From Stenocarpella maydis (taxonomy: Eukaryota; Ascomycota; Sordariomycetes; Diaporthales; Diaporthaceae), in contig NQMI01000006.1 of NCBI GenBank assembly GCA_002270565.1, positions 640,244 through 704,243 on the forward strand: DNA of 64,000 nucleotides, given 5' to 3'. The position numbers and the translations under genes were made by a program. The notes under the pieces were generated by a model, which had not been told where the DNA came from, made no database searches, and saw nothing but the letters and a program-made list of their open reading frames with translations. Position 1 is the stretch's first letter. The number at the start of each line of letters is the position of its first letter. Below, piece by piece: positions 12,202 through 23,207 of the stretch.

Positions 12202-12989
12202 ATGTATATCAAGTCTTTCGCCGTGCTGTCCCTCCTGGGAGCCGCCCAAGCTGTGCCGCCCCCAAAAATTCTCTTATTTGACGATGTCATTGTTCCCAAT
12301 GACGACGGCTCATACTCAATCATGAAGGACTACGAATATGGAATCCAGGAGTCAAAGCGGGACATGCTCTACAAGAGAGCCAAGCACAGCGCGCCAATAA
12401 TTCCAGCGGAATCTCTTTCCCTTGTGGACAAGCGCTGTGATGAGGCCAACGAAGTCCAGGTGCTCACAGACAGCACCTTCACAAACTGGGATGTTGCCAT
12501 GTCGCCAGTCATCAGCAACACCGGATCCAGCAATGCCATTGTCGCCGTCACGAAGGGTTACAGCGTTGCCAATGGCGTCTCCGTAAGTCCTTGTGGTCCA
12601 TTTCCTCTGGTTCTCTCAGAATACACTGGCTAATACATCGCTATGAGTAGATCACAGCATCTGCCGGATGGACGATCATCCCCGAGGTCCTGAAGCTCTC
12701 TTTCTCCATGTCTACCTCTGAGACCTGGACAACCCAAGACACCCAGACTTTCCAATTCTTTGTCCCTGAGGGCCAGAATGGCGTCGTGGTGAGCCAACCC
12801 CTTGTCCGTCGCCTGACCGGCAACCTCGTCACCGGATGCATGGACTCTCCCGCATACGAGCCCTTCACCGCCGACTCGTACAGTGACCAGAACTACAACG
12901 GCATGAGCTGGGTCAAGGGCCCGATCCTACTCTGCAATAGCACCGACTACCCTATCCCTTACTGCAACGGCAATGGCGTCCACAAATAA
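12202..12989 (+). CDS. Secreted effector-like protein (Celp0028-like)
   Basis: Exons 12202-12582 and 12651-12989 are joined across a 68-bp intron (GTAAGT donor, GAGTAG acceptor, phase 0) to give 239 residues. The N terminus is a signal peptide (about residues 1-17, ending AAQA). A propeptide-like stretch follows and contains dibasic sites, the last at Lys77-Arg78 just before a Cys, which fits Kex2 processing. The mature part has four Cys, a Ser/Thr-rich beta-type segment around the intron, and closing motifs MSWVKGPILLCNST and NGNGVHK. From memory this resembles the family annotated as Celp0028 effector-like in Colletotrichum; I could not verify that. A role in secretion outside the cell is well supported; activity on a host is inference. 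The leader is pyrimidine-rich, and no other gene lies within 700 bp downstream. Confidence 0.82.
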
Positions 12990-13669
12990 GCTGGCTGTTG
13001 GTCGAGCTGGCTTGGTGGTCGCATTGGATTCGGTTGTGGGGCAGGCTTCAGGAGCCAGAAGCAGCAATATAGCTGGAAGAATGGTGGTCCAAGACTTGAA
13101 GCAGCTCCAAGTTTTTATAGCTTCATGTGTAAATACTCATGATACCAAATGTATATGATATGTTTTATGCATACACTGAACACTCCAGTTGTTGAAGGCA
13201 ATACTGCTGCGCACAATTGATGCCTTCGAGACTCTGCATGTTGTGCGCTTTACAATATGCTTAGGTACCGCAAGCGCCAATGTTTCCACATGTTGAAAAC
13301 TAATTAGTCGATCGCTTCCAAGGCTGAAGAGGTTCATATTATTTTACGGCCACTTGCGTTGACCAGTTCCTACTTGTGTGCTTTACGGCATGAACGTCAT
13401 GTCTTGTTCTCTTTTAATACACCATCATTCCCATCATGATTTTACCCTCGAAAGCCACAGCTATTTTCTCTGGGGGAATTGTAGCGGGATTCAAAACGAA
13501 GCCAGCTACCCCAAAAGACACCAACAATCACGATGCCTCATATGATTCAGATGTGGAATGCTGCAAATGACCTTGCTATTAATAAATGAAACTCTTTGAA
13601 GTCTATGGGCGATGCTTGAGGTTGCAACTCTATAGCATCCGCTTCATTTTATGTAGTTTCTATAAAAGT
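12990..13669. other. 3' flank and intergenic, nothing found
   Basis: Downstream of the effector-like gene; short frames only. No repeat or RNA gene recognised. Confidence 0.5.
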
Positions 13670-13945
13670 TTATTTATAGAGATGGCATTGCCCGGCCTGA
13701 AGTTCTGAAAGCGTGAGAGTAGACTTAGTATCTCTTGCTATAGGTGCTTTCGAGGTGAGGCACTGGTTGCGGAGAGTCTTTCGTGAGACCCAGGCGATCC
13801 CGGATAACGGAATGACAGTGTTGGGGCCTCTGCTCCCGGTCGATGACTTGGTCGCATTGTTGGCTGTCGGCAGGAGCTTCTCTGTGGACTGCTTGGTCCC
13901 ACTGGCGGCTGGCGACGGGGAATTTGTGGTCTGCGGCTTGCGCAC

Positions 13946-14430
13946 GTCGCCGTATTATCTCTTGAGGACTGACCTGTGTACAAAACGTCGTGTTTGGTCT
14001 TCTCTAATCGCCCCATGTAGCCATAGAGAGGCGGCTCCTAGCTCAACGTACCGATTGCTGACCTCCTCAAGTGCCCACCCATTCTCTTTCCCATTCAAAT
14101 AGGATAGCTCCAGCTACCGGGTCTCAGGAGGCTGTCTCAGGATCGGTAAAAGTACTGGCAAACATGACTTACCTTGCCCAGACTTTCTTGAGTAAGCTCC
14201 GGCTGCACACTTGTGCAATGGCTTCAGTGATTTCTCGCTCTTCAATGCATTTCATCGCAACCTCCTTTTCGTGGCTCGAAATGCCAATAATTAGACTGGG
14301 TCGTCCAGGTATAAGCTCCCTCTGGAGCTCAAAGTCATGCAACCACGGCATGGTTGCACATCTGTTTGAGGTCGTTGAGGGTGACCTATGCGGCAGTGAT
14401 ATTCAGATCAGATCTCTATACTGGAGGAAG
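13946..14430 (-). pseudogene. 5'-truncated gene relic next to a small transposon
   Basis: Minus-strand blocks look coding but do not join in one frame. Block 14169-14351 begins MPWLHDFELQRELIPG, contains PSLIIGISSHEKE and EREITEAIAQVCSR, and ends at a good GTAAGT donor. A second block (about 13995-14125) contains GWALEEVSNRYVELGAASLW. No available acceptor restores the frame between them, and the 5' part reading TLNDLKQMCNHAV is also out of frame. The 5' end meets the inverted-repeat element at 14443, so the gene may have been cut by that insertion. The frame 13670-13945 could be its 3' part. The family is not recognised and the product is probably not made. Confidence 0.4.
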
Positions 14431-14442
14431 GGGGGCAGGTAA

Positions 14443-14817
14443 GCGGCTTAAAATTGGGAGGGGAAGTTGGAAGGTTTAGATTTCTAAACTGTTTAAACCA
14501 GCTCAAACGGTTTACAAGAAGGAGGAGAAGAAGGGGTACTTCAGCATTAATCCTGGCCGAGAAAGAATCAAATTCTGTGTTGGAAGTTATATATGAAGCT
14601 TCAGAAACCTTTTCCTTCTGACTTATTTTTTCAAATTCCCCTCCCTCTTTCTCATTGGTCCCTTCTGCCTTGGCGGAGGTATGATATTAAAGGGGGAAGA
14701 AGCGCCTTCTTCCTTAGGGGCTGCTTGTACCTAGTATAAATTATGCTAACCCTGCTTTTATGGGTTTAAACCGCTTGGAATTTTAAACCGTCCAACTTCC
14801 TCTCCTAGAATAAGCGG
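14443..14817. mobile_element. MITE-like element with about 55-bp inverted ends
   Basis: The left end (14443-14500, GCGGCTTAAAATTGGGAGG then GAAGTTGGAAGG...GTTTAAACC) matches the reverse complement of the right end (14762-14817) with several mismatches. Both inner ends carry GTTTAAACC. The 375-bp body has no open frame and holds an A/T- and pyrimidine-rich core. I could not find a clear target-site duplication, so the boundaries are good to a few bases only. It is a non-autonomous DNA transposon by structure. Confidence 0.7.
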
Positions 14818-15282
14818 TGACTGAACGGCTCAACCACCGTTTATAGTATCCCTACCATGCCGGTATAGGACTGGAGACCACATCTGATGCTGATCACCCG
14901 GCTCTCTCAGCTGGCGGTGGGAGCCGAATAGTGCGGAAGTCCTCAATCTTGGTGATGTGTCCCTGTGACTGGTAGTTGCACACAATACGTGTCTCAATGT
15001 GGTAACCTCACTCGCCTTCGAGGAATGCTAGCATGGGACGAATATAGCAACCTAAATTGATGGTCCTTCGAGGGATGAAACTATCCGGCTCGAAGAAGAA
15101 GAGGACGTAGTCCCCAAGCTTGAAGTTGCGTTGCCGGACCACCACCTGCCAGTCCCCAGAGCTTGACGACTGCTCGGCTCGGATTTATGCTCTCGGGAGT
15201 CGACCCAGCTTATTGCGGCTCTGATGCTGAATTTTGTTGAGGTGGGCTGCGAAATCGACCTATAAGCCCTGTGGCCCAGAGG
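14818..15282 (-). other. Coding-like relic without a usable frame
   Basis: Read on the minus strand, about 14880-15250 contains a protein-like stretch (RQRNFKLGDYVLFFFEPDSF, then IRPMLAFLEGE) interrupted by stops. It could be a retroelement or domesticated-gene relic, but no family is recognised. No start and no splice structure can be supported. Confidence 0.3.
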
Positions 15283-15723
15283 TCAATGCAATCTGTGTGA
15301 GTCCTGTAAGTCCGAAACAGCCGTCGCCAGTAGAGACAAGTTCATCTTGATGGCTACGGAGAGGGCACCCAGACGTCTTTGACGGTGCCTCGGCGGTTGA
15401 GTGGTTCGTAATGTGGTTGCTTGATTCGTTTCCAGGGGCCTCTGAGCCTTGGCTCGTTGTGAAGATCTGGATTCGGTGCTGGGCTGATATGACACGGGCA
15501 TCATCTGAGGCCCGATAATAGCGCTCGAATGTGGGTGTGGCGCAGGTCTGCTGTACCACACGGTTAGGAACTCGCTGCGCAGCTGATGGTTGACCTTTAA
15601 TAGCGCAAGATGGGTCGGGACTTCGGTAGTAAAGCGTGCCTGCTTAGAACTGGGCGGGGTGTTGGCGATTACCATCGCGTAGATCCTGTTGCGGATCGCG
15701 GGAGACAATTTTAGGAGTGTCAA
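15283..15723 (-). pseudogene. Fragment of a 2EXR-like fungal protein
   Basis: The block opens with LLKLSPAIRNRIYAMVI and continues with LALLKVNHQLRSEFLTVWYS. This is the paired pattern (hydrophobic-L-P-x-x-x-R-N-x-I-Y, then LL-x-x-x-x-Q-x-x-E) known in the large fungal 2EXR / F-box-like family. No ATG starts the block. It is preceded by a CCGCAG acceptor-like site, and a GTATGT donor lies upstream near 15815, so an upstream exon is possible, but no ATG leads into it. After about 60 residues the sequence becomes low-complexity and family similarity ends. The full family protein is several hundred residues, so this is at best a truncated copy. Confidence 0.4.
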
Positions 15724-17519
15724 CTGCGGCTAGAAACTGTTAGTAATTGGATTAATTGCTATTTGTAGCTAGCTTCTTCAGCAGACACTCACCGTTTTAC
15801 GGAGCTATACATACCAAAGCCCGATCATATTTGTTAAAAAGGATTTCATCGGCTCCTCTGAGCCGTTGAGAGTGGTGGGGAGCGATAGTTGCTGGTGAGG
15901 GAAGGAGAATGATTGGGAAGGTTGATGGAAATTCGGTGGACGGTTCACTCTTAAATATTTTCTTCGACCACAAGCTAGTGTGGAATCAACAGAACCAAAC
16001 AGAAACAATTTCCAACCTTATATCCATTCAGACACATCTGACCAATGGTTTTCCAAGGATATCTGACGGTCTAGCCTATAAGAATTGGAACGGTGTCAGG
16101 CGACAACTAGCTGCTCCATACAGTATCATAAACAATCGGTGCCCCTTCAGACGGACTAGCGTATAGGACACCATGGTACCCAGTAAAGAATACAACGTCT
16201 CCATTATATACCCCAAAGCAGCCTGGATGTGCCAACTAAATTGCAGGATTTCATCCAGTTGGTCCTTGAATTACAGCAGAGGCACAAAAATTAGGTACCT
16301 CTCATGCAGCTTTATGGTCTGCAGAAGATCTTAAATTCGGGATTAGGTGTTGACGCTTGTTTGGAATGAAGATGCTTGTGTGCACCGTGTTAAGATAATC
16401 TGTGATCAATGAGCCTGAGAACCTTAAACCGTAGCCAAAGCACACACTGGCACTGTGGTGGAATTCACCCTCCGCCTTCTTTGTCGGCGGCCATGGCACT
16501 TCTGATAGTGCTGCTGACTACCGCCACGACCACTTTGACCGCGGAGTCAGGACTTCTGTCCGCAGTGTTGAACCTGCCTCTAAATTACCTTTATAGAGCC
16601 TGAATCGTCAAACCTTTCATTCCAAGCCTTGGTTAAATGTGCCGATGCTTGTGAGCCCCTACACAACTTTGAAAGCTTGCTCCAAGCACATAAAGGATGT
16701 CTCCATGGCCAGCAAGCTTTGTAGTACCAGTGTCTATTGCTCTTCAGCGGAGGCTAGGCAGTGGAAAAGCCCTCATGTTCACCGACTGGGACAACTATTG
16801 AAAAACATGCGTTCCAAACCTATTCTTTGGGTGAATGCTGCTGCCGAGGCCGCGCGAGCCACACGGGCTGTTAACCGGGTCTCATTTTGTTTCCGGCGTC
16901 AGTAACATGAGCTGAAAATTGTAAGGGAATCAAGGAACGTGTTATACGGCACGGATACTTGTGACAAGAGAACTGGCTCATTATGAACTTGATCCTTGAC
17001 AACTAACAGACTCGGCAAGAAGAATTTACTGAAGGACTCTCTAAATTTTGATTTCTGATGCCGTGGGTTGACCAGACTGACCGGTATGCGCTACAGAGTG
17101 CTAATACGGGGCTGTTGCTTGGGCGTTGCTAAGCCGTCATTGCTTCAAGCCTATCAGTGGAGCAAGTGGTCACATCGTTGCTTCTGAAGTAATGTCCGCA
17201 CTGCAACTGCTGATCCACAGCATTGCCGTTGTAAGGGTTTAAACGGCCAGATCCATGAGGCAGATCGCTGAATGTATTACTCGAGGCCATGCCCTGAACA
17301 CTACATCTGAAACGCCATGACAACCGTCTTCACTGAGCTTCTGAGATCTGACCATCCTCGGTCACTGCAGTCTTGGACCATGTTCAGTACGCCCCGTACC
17401 GGGCAACCTTCCCGGCCTTTTACCTACAGGACTGTAGAGCAGGTCCGCGGCAAATCTTTGATTGAGCGATCACGTCATGTTGTCACGGGGAGACTCTAGC
17501 CAACAAACGGAGTCGGGCA
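15724..17519. other. Intergenic, no supported gene
   Basis: Short frames on both strands, none with domain features or a believable splice chain. No repeat family recognised. Confidence 0.45.
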
Positions 17520-17555
17520 ATGTGTCACGGTCGAATACTTCATGGTGAGAAAAAA

Positions 17556-17640
17556 AAGTTGTCATTCCTCAGCAACGCCATAGTTGCACCCGCAGGACAT
17601 CGTGGACGAGGACTCTTTGCTACCAAGAACCTAGCTGCAG
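17556..17640 (+). pseudogene. Short SET-domain-like fragment
   Basis: The plus strand reads SNAIVAPAGHRGRGLFATKN LAAG (positions about 17568-17640). This matches the usual opening of fungal SET domains, where a Gly-x-Gly-Arg-Gly-hydrophobic-Phe-Ala-Thr core is followed by an Ala-Gly turn. The frame then closes within 25 codons, and the downstream coding-like text (17700-17800) lies in another frame. A full SET domain is about 130 residues, so only its first strand is visible. Confidence 0.3.
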
Positions 17641-17801
17641 GAATGTCATCATCGTCAAGAGAACATCCCGGTCATACAGAACGTAGAATGCCTTCTCGAC
17701 GATGAACGTCCTCACCATCATCGAGGCTTTTTTTCTGATCTGCAGTTCAAGAATGTGTTCTAAAACCCATCGTAACCCGACATACACCATCCAAGACCTC
17801 A

Positions 17802-18628
17802 TCATCGGTACCCGTCCCGAGGCCCTCTGGCCCCAAGAAAGGCGGATACCGGGCAGACCGATAGGATAGCCTTTCTTGTCGATGTACCCCTTGTTCCCTC
17901 AACAGTCGCCTCAAGTTCTATCATAACTTCCTCATAGCCGTCCCTGCCTGGCTGCATCATGTTGATTGGAGCCGGCGTATCCGCCTCTTTGTGATGAGAG
18001 GAACCGCCGTGGTCTTGGCGCGGGTGGCTTGAAAGTCCGATATCCTTGATCATGCTACCTGGGCAAACCACATGGGGGTTTGACAGCAGGTAGATTTCCT
18101 CGTGAGTTCCATCCAAAGGTTGGTCGCCGTCGCCCGAGTCGGTGGTGAGGCACAGAAAGCTGGCATCTCGTGCTTGTACTTGCACCCATGCTGGGTGAAA
18201 GCACAAGTTCCGTCGTGGATCCAGTTGTCGCAGTAGACCTTCTCGCGACGGGCACTGCCACCACTGGCGCCTCCGTGGAGTTGGAGGGCGCGAGTCGGCG
18301 TGGCGCCGTCGAAGCCACGGGTGGCAACCACGAGGTGGCCGTTGGTTGGGCCGGGGGTGTGACTGACACCAATAGATCCCTCTGGACCTGGCCAGTTCCG
18401 CAGCGAGGTCCGATGTGACGGTCCAGATGCTTGTGATAAGCAGCCGCGTGGCGGGCGCCGTCCTCCATGCCGCCATCCTTCGTTCCGTTGTTGGAACTCT
18501 GTTTGGCGAGAGCTTTGAGCGGCCCTCCTACGAGGCAATGCTGGCAAGTGGCACACAGACAACCTGAGGCTAGACGAGGCCACAAGGAACAGCATGGCTC
18601 GGTCAAGAGGGGAAACTTCGCTGGGCAT
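17802..18628 (-). pseudogene. CCCH zinc-finger protein relic
   Basis: A minus-strand block starting at an ATG at 18628 contains a clear zinc-finger signature at about 18172-18240: C-x8-C-x6-C-x3-H within REKVYCDNWIHDGTC and AFTQHGCKYKH. CCCH fingers of this kind bind RNA in known families. Just after the finger the coding-like text moves to another frame (DGTHEEIYLLSNPHVVCPGS), which stays open to 17802, so the gene carries at least one frameshift or an unrecognised intron. A Cys-rich stretch (LCATCQHC) lies upstream in a third frame. Part of the pre-finger segment is duplicated next door at about 18650-18730. I treat it as a pseudogene, with an intron-rich live gene as the alternative. Confidence 0.45.
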
Positions 18629-18740
18629 TGTGGCAATAATATCCCAGCGCTGTCAAAGCCACGGGTGGCAAGCACGAGGGGGCCATTGGTTGGGTCGGGG
18701 GAGGGATTGGCAACAATAGGTCCCTCTGGACCCGGAATGT
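18290..18740 (-). repeat. Local duplication of the pre-finger segment
   Basis: The stretch at about 18300-18385 (minus frame GHLVVATRGFDGA) and the one at about 18650-18735 (minus frame PLVLATRGFDSAG) are paralogous. They share roughly 70 of 85 bases, including CCACGGGTGGCAA.CACGAGG. Both sit upstream of the zinc-finger block in the same orientation, so part of the gene was copied in tandem with a spacing of about 345 bp. Confidence 0.65.
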
Positions 18741-19767
18741 CATTCCCTCTCGTCCCGGACCCTCCACCCTGTCCTCGTTGGAACTACCATTGGGAGCTTG
18801 ACCCATGGCAGGCCCACGCCTCGAGCGCTTGCTGCCGGGGGCATCGGTCTGAGTGAGCGACACGCGCCCACCGTAGGATAGCCCTGCATCTGGTTGACCG
18901 CCATAGTGCAGCATTCGCGATGGCACGGAGGTCCAGCATCCTGCTGACTTCTTGCAGAAATTTAAGGAAGCTGGGTAGCTGGGTCGTTGGTTTGTCTCCT
19001 CTCCGCAGCGTCCGCATCTCCAAATCTTCTTCTCGTTGCCATGGGCATCGATACTCATACCGGACTGCAATCGATGAGGCAGTAAGAGGACGGGTGGTGT
19101 GGGTGGCTGACGGGAATCCACCCGAAGGAAATGGGGGTGATGCCTCCCGCCCGACAACAACATCGTTGAGCAGGCCGAAGACAACTTTGTGACTCTCGAC
19201 AGGACTGATGCGGGTTTGGGAAACGAAGCCTTTTGCCAATACCGGGCACAGCCCACCCCTAACAGTTGCAACCAGTAATGGGGTGCTGGTTGTGCTGGTG
19301 ATGGTTGTTGTCGTTGTCGTTGCCGGTTTGCGCTCCTGCGAATTTCTCGAAATTGCGGCTCCTCTGAGTCGCCCGCCGAACGGGACTCGATGCGCAGCCA
19401 CTCCCGGAATAAGATGCTGCCCTCCCTGCCCTCCCTTCTTCAGGCCTCTCCAGGCCTTGTGGCAGCCTCCCCCAAAGCAGATGCTGGCAACCCTCTGGTT
19501 GCCAATATGCGTCGTCTGGTTTGGAGCAGCTTGAACCGCTAAGGCAAGAAGCCCCTGCGGCCGCCTGTCGACCTCAGTAGTAGTTTACAGTATTGTACAG
19601 TGTATAATGGTGATACAATGTTGTACAAACAAGGCCATGCAAGACATTGGTTGTCAGTGTGATCCCCACTGGTCGCAGCAAGCAGGCCTTGTTTAGTGTT
19701 GCAGCCCAGGGCCACTTAGGCGATCGTCTGATCGCCAAGTGACAGGTATTGCAGCATGGCGCTGTGA
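18741..19767. other. Intergenic, no supported gene
   Basis: Long overlapping frames on the minus strand (18603-19401) look like GC-driven shadows. One reads CGRCGEETN, a lone Cys pair, but without partners or a consistent frame. Confidence 0.35.
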
Positions 19768-20345
19768 CTATGATGGGGACGGGAGTAGAGAGTCTGTGGT
19801 GGTTTTGTGCTGTTTGTATGTGCTGGGTGGTTTCGCATAGTATTGGTGTGCAGCCGAGCCTTGTGTAAGTCGTTGCAAGTCCTTGTGCAGGGTTTGGAGA
19901 CTGGAGGCGGCTAGATGGGCAGCTGGCACTAGGTTGCACAATTGATGTCTGCACCTTTGTTTGTTAGCGGGGTATACATCGATAGCGGGGTATTTAGAGC
20001 GCATTCACTCACCTCTTGCTTTTGTTATGTCCCTGACAGATCATTCGAGTATCAGCGCTTTGGGGCACTCTGGTGGCTTTGGAACGCAGCAGCCTGCCGG
20101 ATGTGTGCTCGCCTGATTGGCTAGGTAGAAGACTGTGGGATCGCATGTTGGCTATTCCATCGTGAGCTCTTGGCTGGGAATCATCGTTAGTAACCGCATT
20201 TGGCGGCCACCCTTGTTTTTGGGCAGTGAACTGTGGAATACAAACTTACAGGAATTCCTTGAGGGTGTTCAGTCAGCCCTTTGCAGAGACTAGCAAAGAT
20301 TTCTCGATCTCTGTAGAGGTCTTCGTCACTAAAAGGAATTGCCAT
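19768..20345 (-). CDS. Three-exon small hypothetical protein
   Basis: Exons 20250-20345, 20013-20173 and 19768-19948 are joined by two introns of 76 and 64 bp. Signals are strong: GTAAGT and GTGAGT donors, TACTAAC and GCTAAC branch sites, CCCAG and TGCAG acceptors. Phases are 0 and 2 and the frame stays open. The product has 145 residues and begins MAIPFSDEDLYRDREIF, with an acidic helical first exon, a basic middle exon and a Thr/Ser-rich tail. No signal peptide, membrane segment or known domain is seen. Upstream, a 34-codon frame starting MPLEHHPPQQ (about 20532-20633) may be a leader reading frame. Support comes from the splice structure, not homology. Confidence 0.6.
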
Positions 20346-21557
20346 TGATATATGCAAGCAGACAGGCGAAAATCGAAGTGAATCAGTCTTGGCAGTGAAA
20401 AATGCTGTTAGTTGTGGGCGTCAAGCTGACGCGATCAATTGCTTATGGGCCTTACCATCTGGACCAGTGCTGTGGCTTCCCAAGAGGGCTGCCTGACTGG
20501 AGAAGGGGGGCAATGCAACCAGTCGCTGACTTCAGTCTGTGTTTGTTTGCAGAGTATCAGGAACTGTACGAAGAGCGATGTGGTGTTCATGGGTAGAGTT
20601 CTGATGCTGTTGAGGAGGGTGATGTTCTAGAGGCATGCTCGAAAAACAAAAGAGCGCGCGCGCGTGTGAGTGAAAGGGGGCGGGGAGATGACGAGATGGA
20701 TTGATGGAGAGAGAGAGAGAGAGAGAGAGTACTAACCAGGTCGATGTGGGCTTGGAAAACTGGTCGAGATACTGCGTGAGGAAGGAAAGGATGGGCACGT
20801 CAGAGTTGTTTGGGGAGGAAGTGCTGCTTTTTGTATTCGGCCTGAAGGCAGAACAGGCAGATTTAAGAAGAAAGGAAAATAAATTGTCCGGTGTACCGAA
20901 CACGCACAAATAAATTGTCAAATAATGAATTGCCCTGTCTGTGGGACGCCATCTGCTGCTTTTCTCCCTGAACCGCACCATGATACATGACAGCGAATCC
21001 ACTGAGAGCGCCATTATCAAGGGGCGGTTCATTTACTCGAAATGCCACATTCTTCATTCCCTCATGATGTAGTAGCCTTGACACTGTGCCTATTTGTGCA
21101 TCAACCAAACCGAGCACGGGTGCCTTCCCCTGGTAGGTAGTATGGGTGAATGCAAGTGGCAACCCTGTAAGGGATGATTGCATTTTGCCTAGCCAAATGG
21201 ATTCTTTGCTTAGATTTTCCGCCTGACGCTGCTAATGCTGGACTTCAATGTTATATGGCAGACCTCTACTTGCAGATGATGGTAATGCTCTTCTTGCCAT
21301 GCCTGTAGCCGCTACCGTCACCGAGACTGCCCACGAATTGAATTGTTGAACTTGAGCGCCTGTTTTATTGGTATTGCGATGGTAGTACTAGATTTCGTTT
21401 GCAATCCGATCACCATACCCTTTTTTAAATAAAAGACCTGCAGTCCGTCCCTTGATACAGTCATAAACGCCCAAGGACACCCCTAACTATATCACTACCT
21501 AGATACTGACCACTACAGCAGCACTCTCCCCTGCTTATCAGCAATCGTGTGCTCATC
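20346..21557. other. Intergenic with simple repeats
   Basis: Contains a (GA)n microsatellite at 20706-20728 and a CG-alternating run near 20653-20664. Frames on both strands at 20532-21183 are open but featureless. Part of this is probably the 5' leader of the small gene at 19768-20345. Confidence 0.4.
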
Positions 21558-22053
21558 TTATTCGGGGACATAGTTGAGTTGATACCACTTTGAGCACTAA
21601 GATAAAAAAGAGAGGAGTTAGCAATAGTGAGCCTCAAGCAACAATATTAGCACACCACAAGCAGAAGCCGCTTACATTACAATACCTGGGCTTGAACAAC
21701 CATTCCTTGGGCAGCTGCTTAAAGTCTGTAAATTTCCTGATAATAAAGAACGTCTGCCCGTCAACTGCCCAAACCTCCTCATCCTCTTCGGGGATCTTGC
21801 GACCGTCCTTGTAGTAGCAAATAAGTGCCTCCAAGTTGGCACGAGTCTCGGGGGAGTGATTCTTCTTTATCCTGCGTTTGTACCATGCTATTCTGTCCTC
21901 CGGTGTGTTCCACAGCGGTCGAGAAGGGAGTGGCTGTTCCACAGACTTATCGCAAAGACTTTGTTTTCCGAATTCCGCCTTCTTTGGCGAACCGATGTCA
22001 ACAACGGGACTGGCCTCGTGCTCCGTAGATGGGCTGCTTTGGCCATTGGACAT
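21558..22053 (-). CDS. Small two-exon hypothetical protein
   Basis: Exon 1 (21676-22053) and exon 2 (21558-21596) are joined across a 79-bp intron with a GTAAGC donor, a TGCTAAC branch site and a pyrimidine-rich TCTTAG acceptor, phase 0. The product is 138 residues. It starts MSNGQSSPSTEHE, has a disordered Ser/Pro-rich first third, then a charged compact part (EDRIAWYKRRIKKNHSPETR and WAVDGQTFFIIRKFTDF) rich in aromatics, ending YQLNYVPE. Without splicing the frame would stop at 21634 (139 residues), so the length is similar either way. No domain or signal peptide is recognised. The start codon lies about 195 bp from the left end of the AT-rich transposon at 22247, so its promoter region has probably been altered by that insertion. 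Confidence 0.6.
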
Positions 22054-22246
22054 ATTCGGATGCGATACAGACGACTGATAAATACAAAAATAGATCAGAA
22101 ACGGAAATTATCATCGGGGGGCAAGCATAAGGGATCTATCCAGAGGTGAGATTCAGTGCAATTGATATAATTGATAGATAGTTGCGGATAGCGGGGTTAG
22201 GTGATAAGAATAGTGGTTGGGGCTGTGCCTTGCAACGCCACTGCCA

Positions 22247-22350
22247 CTGTGTCGGAAAAACGAGACTAAGCCCCCCCCCGGCTAAATTAGCATTTGCCGC
22301 ACTGACCACCCAAATTTTGGTGCAAAGTTAGGAAACTAACAATTCTCACC
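22247..22350 (+). repeat. Left terminal inverted repeat
   Basis: Left TIR of the 4.86-kb element; begins CTGTGTCGGAAAAACGAG and continues through GCATTTGCCGCACTGACC to GGAAACTAACAATTCTCACC. It pairs with 27002-27104. Confidence 0.85.
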
Positions 22351-23207
22351 TAGATAACAACTTCAACCCTATTCACATCGCCAACGCCCCTAAATAAGCA
22401 AATATAAGGGTCTCATAATATGCTATTATCGCCTAACAAGCAATAAGCTCCAGCAGTTAGAGTTCTATTTGCATTCTAACCCAGCACCACCTAATAAGTG
22501 GCTGCAGGCTGAATTCCAGGTTAGTTATATAACTATTTAAACGTACCATCAGAGGGTTGCCACCAGCCGAACCATCGCCTTATGCATACCATTACTATCA
22601 CCATTGAATGCAGTTAAGCTGGAGTAATAGGCCCTAGAGGTTTATCAGCCTGATTGCTTGGAACAAGGCTATAGAGCTTAACTAATGCATATATTATATG
22701 GGGTAGGAGCTTAAAGATCTTTTGCTTATCAAGCTAGACCTATACCTTAACAAAATGCAGTATTTCCTCACTAAGTAGTTCCAAATTAATATTACTATAA
22801 AGACAATAGGCAACGCCCTTAGGGCCTGCAGCTAGAGCAACAAACAGATATACATACTAGCCTGCTAGCGGGATAAGGGCATTCATAACTATTACCTCTA
22901 GTAAGCAAACAAGCTAGGCCATACAGCCGATATATTTATTTTCCTTAATGAATTAGGTCTTAATAAGCGTGATGGTATTAGGAGGATGGGTTAGGCACCT
23001 CTTGGGTATACTCCATGAGTGGAAAGTCTTCTTAAGCGAGGCGCTTACTGCTATATCCTTCTGGCGATTATAATTAACGGCTTGCTCGCTATTATGGTAT
23101 ATAAGGGCTATATAATAAAAGAATTCTTCCTATAGTAGCTAGAGGAAAGCATTTTGCTAAAGATAAGCTTATACCCGGGCCCGAGGTTAATTATCATGAT
23201 AGATAAT

